Source: Candidatus Saccharimonadota bacterium (GTDB lineage: Bacteria; Patescibacteriota; Saccharimonadia; Saccharimonadales; Saccharimonadaceae). From it: DNA of 29,274 bases. The stretch spans positions 1 to 29,274 of the forward strand of contig JAGQND010000001.1 in the NCBI GenBank assembly GCA_020428265.1, read 5' to 3'. Each line of letters opens with the position of its first letter. Positions within the stretch are counted from its first letter, which is position 1. Positions 23,093-29,274 of the stretch are shown here, piece by piece. Below the pieces are notes generated by a model. That model ran no database searches, was not told the origin of the DNA, and saw nothing but the letters and a program-made list of their open reading frames with translations. The position numbers and the translations under genes were made by a program.

Positions 23093-25276
23093 ATGATTTC
23101 AGCACAAACAAACGTTCAGAAAATTCTCAATGCGTCGGAAACTTACTACGAAATACCGAACTTTCAAAGACCATATGCTTGGCAAACAGCGAACGCTAAC
23201 GAGTTTTTGCAAGACCTCGAAGATAGTGTCGTAAAGCACAGAAATCACTATTTTGGGACTGTGGTACTGGTAGAAGACACCGCAAGTAGTTACTCTGTTG
23301 CTATAATCGACGGCCAGCAACGCGTTACAACAGCCCTGTTGATGGTAACCGCTATATATCATCTGGTCAAAAAAGATCCTTCGTTAATAGACAATCCCGA
23401 AACGACTCCCGAACTTATACGCGACCGCTACTTATTCAATGCGAATATCGATAAGAATAAAGTTAAACTACGAACCGTAACGACTGACAATCAAATTTTG
23501 CAACATATATTCGACAAAGATGGCGAAGAGTCTAGGCTTGAACCACGTGAGCGTGCAAGCAATATATACCAGGTATATTCTACGTTTCGTAAATATTTCG
23601 CCACACGAAGAGGCTTAGACAAGTACATAGACGGCTTACGACTATTCGAAATTATATCAATCATACTTAACAGCAACGATGATAATCCGCAACGAGTATT
23701 TGAAAGCATAAACTCAACAGGCAAGCCACTAACTGATGGTGATAAAATTCGTAACTTTGCACTAATGCTAAATAATGATAAACTGCGCGACCGAGTATAC
23801 GAAAAATACTGGTCAATCATAGAAGAATCACTAGTAGATTCCAGTAAAGACAACATTACAGATTTTTTCCGTAGTTACATAGTATCAAAACGACAGGCAG
23901 TTGTACGCCTAGATTCCGTGTACCCAGAATTCAAAAAACAATTTAATAAAAATGTTGGTGACGAACAGCAAGAAGATAAAATTGACACGTTTTACTCCGA
24001 TATCATAGAATCACTAGGTTTTTACAAGTTACTCAAACTAACCGACACTAATGATTTTAGTTCTACATATAAGCCCATTAGTGAAACCATATTCAAAATG
24101 CGGTACTTGCAAATAGATCTGTATATACCATTTGCTATGAATATACTGCGTCACCATGCGGCTGGATACCTCACAAACACGCAGCTAAAAGATGTATTCC
24201 AGTTAATCGAAATATATTTCTCGCGCCGTATTGTTAGTGGGGTAGATACTACAAGTGTTGACCGATTTTTGGCGTCACTACACAAAGACGTACTTAGCTA
24301 TCAAAAGTCAAATCCCGAAGTAGATTACGTAAACATACTACGCTACATATTGCTCAACCGTATTGGTCAAACAAGATTGCCAAACGACACGGAATACGAA
24401 AACGCGATACGCACGCGCGATGCCTATTACATGCGCGGCTCATTCTTAACTTACGTACTGACCGCCGCCGAAGAATCTTCTAAAGAAGCTGTGCATACGC
24501 TGCATCAAATATCTGACGGTAAACTCAAACTATCAATCGAGCACGTGATGCCGCAAACACTTGCTAGCAAGGACTGGCAAAATATGCTTGGTGATGATTT
24601 TGAGCGTATTCACCGAGACTACTTGCACACACTAGCCAACTTAACATTAACCGGCTACAACTCTGAGTATTCAAACCGACCATACCACGAAAAAATGAAC
24701 CTTGAAGTAAAAGACAAAAAGACAGGTGAAGTACATAAAGTTGGATTTGCTGACAGCAAATTGCCACTTAATGAATGGATTGCAAAACACGACACCTGGG
24801 ACGAAGGTACGTTAATAGAGCGTCAGAAATGGTGGATCAAAAGTTTGCAAAAAACTTGGCCCATACCAACAACAAGTTTTCAACCCACAGAAGAAGACAC
24901 TTCTATATACCTATTAGACACAACAGACCTTAAGGGCAGAACTGTACGCTCAGTGGAAATATTTGGCGAAGTCACTTCGGTGACAACTTGGTCAGAAACT
25001 TTAGATACCATAACCGAAGCGATTTATAACCGAAACCCAGATTTTATAGAAAGAGTCATTGACGACGAATATCTATCTAAATGGATTCGCCAGGATTCAA
25101 GCTCATTTTATAACAGTGTAGAAATCCTAGACACTGGATATTACGTAGACACGGGAACCGACACAAACACTAAGTTGCGCTTGATTGCGGCACTAGGCAA
25201 AGAATTCAATCTAGCGACGAATGACATAAAAGCGGAACTAACCGCCAAGAAAAGCACCGACGAAGAAGAACTGTAA
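23093..25276 (+). CDS. DUF262-DUF1524 protein, GmrSD-type (type IV restriction-like) nuclease
   Basis: This 727-residue cytosolic protein has an N-terminal DUF262 domain with IPNFQRPYAW (21-30) and IDGQQRVTT (72-80), the ParB/Srx-like NTP-binding and hydrolysing module. After a helical middle, DUF1524 carries the His-Me/HNH-type site IEHVMPQ (E483, H484) and NLTLTGYNSEYSNRPYHEK at about 515-535. The two are fused, as in GmrSD, which cuts glucosylated hydroxymethylcytosine DNA. A third domain of about 110 residues (KGRTVRSVEIFGEVTSV onwards) is common in DUF262 proteins and may read DNA modification; I do not know its name. The motifs look intact. It probably restricts phage DNA, though related proteins also serve in BREX-like and DNA-phosphorothioate systems. 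Confidence 0.88.
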   Translation: MISAQTNVQKILNASETYYEIPNFQRPYAWQTANANEFLQDLEDSVVKHRNHYFGTVVLVEDTASSYSVAIIDGQQRVTTALLMVTAIYHLVKKDPSLIDNPETTPELIRDRYLFNANIDKNKVKLRTVTTDNQILQHIFDKDGEESRLEPRERASNIYQVYSTFRKYFATRRGLDKYIDGLRLFEIISIILNSNDDNPQRVFESINSTGKPLTDGDKIRNFALMLNNDKLRDRVYEKYWSIIEESLVDSSKDNITDFFRSYIVSKRQAVVRLDSVYPEFKKQFNKNVGDEQQEDKIDTFYSDIIESLGFYKLLKLTDTNDFSSTYKPISETIFKMRYLQIDLYIPFAMNILRHHAAGYLTNTQLKDVFQLIEIYFSRRIVSGVDTTSVDRFLASLHKDVLSYQKSNPEVDYVNILRYILLNRIGQTRLPNDTEYENAIRTRDAYYMRGSFLTYVLTAAEESSKEAVHTLHQISDGKLKLSIEHVMPQTLASKDWQNMLGDDFERIHRDYLHTLANLTLTGYNSEYSNRPYHEKMNLEVKDKKTGEVHKVGFADSKLPLNEWIAKHDTWDEGTLIERQKWWIKSLQKTWPIPTTSFQPTEEDTSIYLLDTTDLKGRTVRSVEIFGEVTSVTTWSETLDTITEAIYNRNPDFIERVIDDEYLSKWIRQDSSSFYNSVEILDTGYYVDTGTDTNTKLRLIAALGKEFNLATNDIKAELTAKKSTDEEEL

Positions 25277-25357
25277 TACGCTAGACTACACACGGTAACA
25301 TTGATTAAAACACCGTAGTATGTCACAGTAGAAGCACATAGGTGGCGCACATTACAC

Positions 25358-25364
25358 GGAGAGG
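25358..25364 (+). promoter_or_regulatory. Shine-Dalgarno of the acyl-CoA dehydrogenase gene
   Basis: GGAGAGG lies 9 bases before the ATG at 25374, in a 97-base gap after the nuclease gene. No convincing promoter is visible in the gap. Confidence 0.6.
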
Positions 25365-25373
25365 AACGCTATC

Positions 25374-26591
25374 ATGTCTTTTTCACTGGAAGTTCCAGAG
25401 GAAGTTAAGGACCTGCGAGACTGGGTTCACGAATTTGCTGAGCGCAAGATTCGCCCGGCTGCAGCCGAGTGGGATGAACGCGAAGAAACACCCTGGCCCA
25501 TCATCCAAGAAGCTGCGCAGGCGAGTATATACACGCCGGAATTTTTTGCGCAAATGGCTTTTGAGGAGAGCGGCCTGCTAACGCCAATCGTCTACGAAGA
25601 GATGTTTTGGGGTGACGCGGGAATATCACTCGCTATCATGGGCACTGGCCTAGCTGCAGCGGCGTTGTCGACCAACGCCATAGCAACCGCACCCGAGCAG
25701 CTTGCGTGGCTAGGGCCAATGTTTGGTACACCAAGTGAGCCGCAGGTTGGGGCATTCTGTTCGTCAGAGCCTGAGGCTGGGTCGGATGTAAGCGCCATGA
25801 AAACGCGCGCTCGCTACGACGAAGCTGCCAAGGAATGGGTGCTAAACGGCACCAAAACCTGGGCTACGAATGGCGGCATAGCCAACGTGCACATCGTGAT
25901 GGCATCGGTACACCCAGACCTTGGGTCGCGCGGCCAAGCGATGTTCATAGTACCACCAAGTACACGTGGCTTAAGCCAAGGTCAAAAGTTCAAAAAGCAT
26001 GGCATTCGCGCCAGTCACACGGCCGAAGTTGTACTAGATGACGTGCGACTACCCGCCAACTTGATAGTGGGGGGCAAAGACGCGTTTGACCAACGCGTAG
26101 CACGAGCACGCGAGGGCAGGCGAACCAGCGGCCAAGCAGCCATGGCGACGTTTGAGCGCACGCGACCGACAGTGGGTGCTATGGCACTTGGTGTAGCTCG
26201 TGCGGCGTACGAATACGCGCTAGACTACTCCAAGGTTCGCAAGCAATTCGGGCGACCGATTGGTGATTTTCAGGGCACGGCGTTCAAACTAGCCGACATG
26301 AAAATGCGAATCGAAGCGTCGCGCCTACTGGTGTGGAATGCAGCCTGGATGGCCCGCAACAACAAGCCATTCACATGCGCCGAAGGTAGCATGGCCAAGC
26401 TGCACGCCAGCGAAACGGCTGTGTATGTAACCGACGAAGCTATCCAAATACTGGGTGGCAACGGCTACACACGCGACTACCCAGTGGAACGCATGCACCG
26501 CGATGCGAAGATTTTCACAATCTTCGAGGGCACCAGCGAAATCCAACGCTTAGTGATGGCGCGCACGCTCACCGGACTACCAATCCGCTAG
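25374..26591 (+). CDS. Acyl-CoA dehydrogenase (FadE type), probably acquired from an actinobacterium
   Basis: This 405-residue flavoenzyme should oxidise an acyl-CoA to the 2-enoyl-CoA, passing electrons to ETF. It is full length, with an N-terminal helical domain, the FAD/substrate strand region CSSEPEAGSDVSAMKT and GIRASHTAEVVLDDVRLP, and a C-terminal helical domain with GNGYTRDYPVERMHRDAK. FEGTSEIQR supplies the catalytic Glu385. Rows within it count 58% and 63% GC, against 33-38% in the preceding gene, and it has an SD-type start. No thiolase, hydratase, ETF or acyl-CoA ligase gene is in the window. The protein looks functional, but its pathway here is unclear. Actinobacterial origin is inferred from composition and similarity of style. 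Confidence 0.92.
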   Translation: MSFSLEVPEEVKDLRDWVHEFAERKIRPAAAEWDEREETPWPIIQEAAQASIYTPEFFAQMAFEESGLLTPIVYEEMFWGDAGISLAIMGTGLAAAALSTNAIATAPEQLAWLGPMFGTPSEPQVGAFCSSEPEAGSDVSAMKTRARYDEAAKEWVLNGTKTWATNGGIANVHIVMASVHPDLGSRGQAMFIVPPSTRGLSQGQKFKKHGIRASHTAEVVLDDVRLPANLIVGGKDAFDQRVARAREGRRTSGQAAMATFERTRPTVGAMALGVARAAYEYALDYSKVRKQFGRPIGDFQGTAFKLADMKMRIEASRLLVWNAAWMARNNKPFTCAEGSMAKLHASETAVYVTDEAIQILGGNGYTRDYPVERMHRDAKIFTIFEGTSEIQRLVMARTLTGLPIR

Positions 26592-26598
26592 CCGGACA

Positions 26599-26625
26599 AG
26601 CGGCAGGTCGCTACGACTTGCCGCT
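26599..26625 (+). terminator. Terminator between convergent genes
   Basis: AGCGGCAGGTCG (26599-26610) pairs with CGACTTGCCGCT (26614-26625), with one G-U pair and a 3-base loop, then ATTTAAATT. It lies between the acyl-CoA dehydrogenase and the convergent permease gene and could serve both directions. Confidence 0.7.
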
Positions 26626-26652
26626 ATTTAAATTGGTGACCTAGACCCTAAA

Positions 26653-28572
26653 CTACTCGTCGCGCATGTCGTTGATAGGGTTGCGGCGTGCACCTAGAAG
26701 TATAGGTATAATAGATGCCAATATACTTGCAGCCACAATGGTGCCTATTATGATAGCTAATAGTAACAAAGGAATGCCGATTATATGAAACTCTAAACCA
26801 GGCTGAATCTTGGCAAACGCGAGCTGTGCGGCCACAGTAGCTTGCTGTGTAATATACATATCCGCCATGACTGATATAACCGAGCCTAACACCAGCGCAA
26901 ATACGACCACACGTAGCGAAAGTAGTAGCACGTATGCACCGTAGATACTAGAAATATCCACTCGAGTGGCACCAATAGCCCGAAATACCGCACTCTCACG
27001 GCGACTATCGGCCACAGTACGGCCTATGACACCCCATAGAATGATAACCGCCACGCCACCTATAAACACTAGCGCCCATAGTATGTACTTTTGAAAACCA
27101 GCACCAAGCTCATCGAGCATCAGAGCATTGCTGCCAAATGGCATACCCCAAACATGCGAACCGGTGCGCGTCACGTCATCTAACACTCGCTTTGCGTCTA
27201 CCTTATTGTCAAACTCTACTAGGTATGTAGTTTGCATGTGCAGCATGATAGTATTTACTCTACTAGCTTTACTGTTCCCAGACTTATCTGTAAAAACACG
27301 GTCTGGCTGAGAATCAGCCGGCAACTTAGCATACAAATCACCCGGAACACTCCAGGTACCATAGCCAAGCCCAGCATTAAACGCATAAGAAATCATAGAC
27401 TGCAGACCCGAAGCCTCGGGGCCACCACCAAAATTATCACCCGAAACACCTACACCGCGCACCGTGAATTTGCGCTGCACAGGCTCGCCCAGATCGGTGC
27501 CAAGTTCCTGTTCGTAAGCTTTCATATTAGCATCGTACTTTTTTTGCTCGGCAGTACGCGTATCAGACACTATGGTTGTCGCGCCGCAATCTTGTGACGG
27601 CTCACTATACACTACATCAGGCTTGGTATAATCTTTGGTTTTGGAGTATTTTTTGATGTACTCCCGCTGTTGCACAGCTTGCTCGTGCAGTGAAGTAGAA
27701 GCCTCATTACGATAACAAAATCCAACCGCAATATCACCCACATGCGCTATAACATACGCCAGCCTATCGCGCTGTTCCTGGCTAGTAGCTTTGGTGCCAA
27801 GCGGGTCCAATTTCAATAAATATTGTGCTTCACTAAACGGAATTATCACCGGAATCTCCCCAGATTTAGGGTCGTATTTCGTATTTGTCACATAAGGCTT
27901 AGCCAAACTTCCGTCCAGTACGCTCAAACTACTTGGAGGCTGCACAGAGCTAGGTCTGCCGTCAGTTTTTTGGTCAGACTGGTTATCGGCCCCTTGCTCC
28001 TTGCCAGCCGGCATGTAATTTAGCGCTCCATCTTGCGGCACCATAGGGCCAAACTTACCGCGCATAGTATAGCCACTATATTGCTTCATAAAATCATTGG
28101 CATCAAATGGCTTAAAATTCGCAAAACGCCACTCATCGGCCACTTGTTGCACCGCGGCATCGTCGTATTTATCTGGCTGTATGACTTTTTTGCGTGTGTC
28201 GGGGTCTATAGTTACGGGCGAAGGATACGCACTTGCGTCAAACGGCACATGATATTTGGCAGATATAGTTTTGACACGCTTCAACTCATCGCTGTATGCA
28301 GTTTCTACTTCGGCTATAAACTTAGAATTCTGCGCATTTTCGTATAAGTCCGTACCCGGAATATCGCTAGACTGCAAAGCAAGTATAAACCTACTACTAA
28401 GCCCCGTACGCGAAAACCGATTGATACTATCTGTAGAACCCTGCACCACTACGGCCGCAGCAATAATAACGCCAAAAAGTATGCCCGCTATACCAACGGT
28501 CAGACCGGTGCGAACTTTATGCGTACGCATTTTAGTGCGCGCTAGCACGAGCACATCAAGCGGATTCATCAT
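26653..28572 (-). CDS. MacB/FtsX-type ABC transporter permease
   Basis: This 639-residue membrane protein has the MacB topology. A short basic start (ARTKMRTHKVRTGLT) leads into TM1 at about 24-44. A large extracytoplasmic domain of about 450 residues follows, then TM2 (about 496-516), TM3 (about 545-570) and TM4 (about 597-625). The loop GRTVADSRRESAVFRAIGAT between TM2 and TM3 is the FtsX-family coupling segment. The outer domain is larger than usual for MacB and contains two cysteines that could pair (FCYRN and SQDCG). The ATG overlaps the ATPase stop as ATGA, so the two are one complex. The substrate is unknown; peptide or lipoprotein export and envelope mechanics are known for the family. 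Confidence 0.88.
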   Translation of the reverse strand: MMNPLDVLVLARTKMRTHKVRTGLTVGIAGILFGVIIAAAVVVQGSTDSINRFSRTGLSSRFILALQSSDIPGTDLYENAQNSKFIAEVETAYSDELKRVKTISAKYHVPFDASAYPSPVTIDPDTRKKVIQPDKYDDAAVQQVADEWRFANFKPFDANDFMKQYSGYTMRGKFGPMVPQDGALNYMPAGKEQGADNQSDQKTDGRPSSVQPPSSLSVLDGSLAKPYVTNTKYDPKSGEIPVIIPFSEAQYLLKLDPLGTKATSQEQRDRLAYVIAHVGDIAVGFCYRNEASTSLHEQAVQQREYIKKYSKTKDYTKPDVVYSEPSQDCGATTIVSDTRTAEQKKYDANMKAYEQELGTDLGEPVQRKFTVRGVGVSGDNFGGGPEASGLQSMISYAFNAGLGYGTWSVPGDLYAKLPADSQPDRVFTDKSGNSKASRVNTIMLHMQTTYLVEFDNKVDAKRVLDDVTRTGSHVWGMPFGSNALMLDELGAGFQKYILWALVFIGGVAVIILWGVIGRTVADSRRESAVFRAIGATRVDISSIYGAYVLLLSLRVVVFALVLGSVISVMADMYITQQATVAAQLAFAKIQPGLEFHIIGIPLLLLAIIIGTIVAASILASIIPILLGARRNPINDMRDE

Positions 28573-29274
28573 ACCAGCACACCGTCCTTCATTTTTATTT
28601 CGCGGTCGGCACGGCGGGCTATATCTGGGTCGTGCGTGACTATCACTACAGTAGTATTAAACTCGTCGCGAATAGCTTCGAATAGGTCTATTATGGCTTT
28701 GCTATTTTCGCTATCTAGGTTGCCAGTTGGCTCATCGGCTAGCAATATTTTGGGCTGGTTCATAAGAGCACGCGCTATGGCTGCACGCTGCATTTGGCCA
28801 CCCGACATTTCCTTGGGCAAATGCTTCAGCCGGTCACCCAAGCCCACTTTGCCAGCAAGCTCAGACACTCGCTCACCGCGACTACGACGCGGGTTTCTGG
28901 CAAACATACTGGGTACTTCTAGGTTGCGACTCAAGCTCAAAAACGGCTGCAAATAGAAAAACTGAAACACAAAACCAATGGTCTGGCGACGAAATATAGA
29001 CAGCTTTTTATCGCTGAGTTTAGCCAGTGACACGTCGCCGTATAGCACTTCGCCGCTAGTAGGCTTGTCGAGCCCGCCGAGCATGTGGAGTAGGGTACTT
29101 TTGCCACTACCGCTAGCGCCAGTTATGGCCACAAATTCTCCCTCGCGGATTTCTATATCTACACCTTTTAGCACTTCGAGTTTTTGCTTGCCCAGCTTGT
29201 ATGTTTTGCGCAAATCTTCGGTATGCAGCAGCACCGGGCCAGCCGGGCGCGCAGGCTTTTTAGGCTTCTTTTTC
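28569..29274 (-). CDS. ABC transporter ATP-binding protein (MacB/LolD-like), 5' end at window edge
   Basis: This ATPase drives the adjacent permease. Motifs are Walker A ITGASGSGKST, Q-loop FVFQFF, signature MSGGQMQR, Walker B ILLADEPTGNLDSE and H-loop VTHD, in normal order. The reading frame stays open to the window edge, with a Lys/Pro/Ala-rich stretch (KKKPKKPARPAGP) ahead of a GTG at 29234. That GTG has no Shine-Dalgarno, so the true start probably lies outside the window, giving an unusual basic N-terminal extension. If the GTG is used, the protein is 221 residues. The stop overlaps the permease start by ATGA. Confidence 0.9.
   Translation of the reverse strand, partial: KKKPKKPARPAGPVLLHTEDLRKTYKLGKQKLEVLKGVDIEIREGEFVAITGASGSGKSTLLHMLGGLDKPTSGEVLYGDVSLAKLSDKKLSIFRRQTIGFVFQFFYLQPFLSLSRNLEVPSMFARNPRRSRGERVSELAGKVGLGDRLKHLPKEMSGGQMQRAAIARALMNQPKILLADEPTGNLDSENSKAIIDLFEAIRDEFNTTVVIVTHDPDIARRADREIKMKDGVLV

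Noticed and set aside
25342..25581. Alternative frame overlapping the acyl-CoA dehydrogenase start
   Set aside because: The Shine-Dalgarno and full domain belong to the 25374 frame; the overlap frame ends quickly with no features.
1..29274. Alternative genetic code (TGA read as glycine)
   Set aside because: Several well-recognised genes end at TGA at their expected length, including the ABC ATPases and the HAD phosphatase.

Overview
The window reads like the genome of a Patescibacteria/CPR bacterium, most likely Candidatus Saccharibacteria (TM7). This is an inference from small tightly packed genes, overlapping stop/start codons, large secreted beta-rich proteins, a WxL-type surface protein pair, an actinobacterial-type RpiB, an orphan NhaA, and -10 boxes placed 6-7 bases before start codons. 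TGA is used as a normal stop, which argues against the glycine-recoding SR1/Gracilibacteria lineages. Most genes are AT-leaning (about 33-42% GC in hand-counted 60-base rows). Two genes (a lipoprotein at 20574-21203 and an acyl-CoA dehydrogenase at 25374-26591) count 58-63% GC and look like actinobacterial acquisitions.

Layout. 1-7252 (minus): an operon of a 2051-residue membrane-anchored surface protein, an ABC ATPase and a MacB/FtsX-type permease cut by the window edge. The giant protein carries a LamG fold split by 14 tandem propeller-blade repeats, then about eight FN3/Ig-like modules. 7458-10424 (plus): an 823-residue protein with two metallophosphoesterase-like halves plus a 150-residue basic unknown. 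10421-12770: a secreted, cysteine-paired surface protein with a small-ORF leader, then a membrane-anchored DUF916/DUF3324-like (WxL-interacting) protein. 12775-12963: tRNA-Asn with a consensus promoter, a 17-bp-stem terminator and a duplicated tRNA 3' end.

12987-17501: nucleotide and sugar-phosphate housekeeping (YjjX-type ITP/XTP phosphatase, adenine phosphoribosyltransferase, RpiB, HAD phosphatase), then an unknown membrane protein overlapping an NhaA antiporter gene. 17568-20487: a secreted, C-terminally anchored SGNH esterase overlapping a small membrane protein gene. 20574-21203: an actinobacterial-type AMIN-like lipoprotein. 21272-25276: a possible DNA-defence cluster of a DUF2130 coiled-coil/PD-(D/E)XK protein, an overlapping HAM1/RdgB-like NTP pyrophosphatase, and a DUF262-DUF1524 (GmrSD-type) nuclease. 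25374-26591: an orphan acyl-CoA dehydrogenase. 26653-29274 (minus): a second MacB-type ABC permease/ATPase pair that reaches the window edge.

Together the genes describe a cell investing heavily in surface adhesion, export and envelope proteins, with nucleotide salvage and DNA-defence functions and some genes probably acquired from an actinobacterial partner. No stretch over 300 bases lacks a gene.
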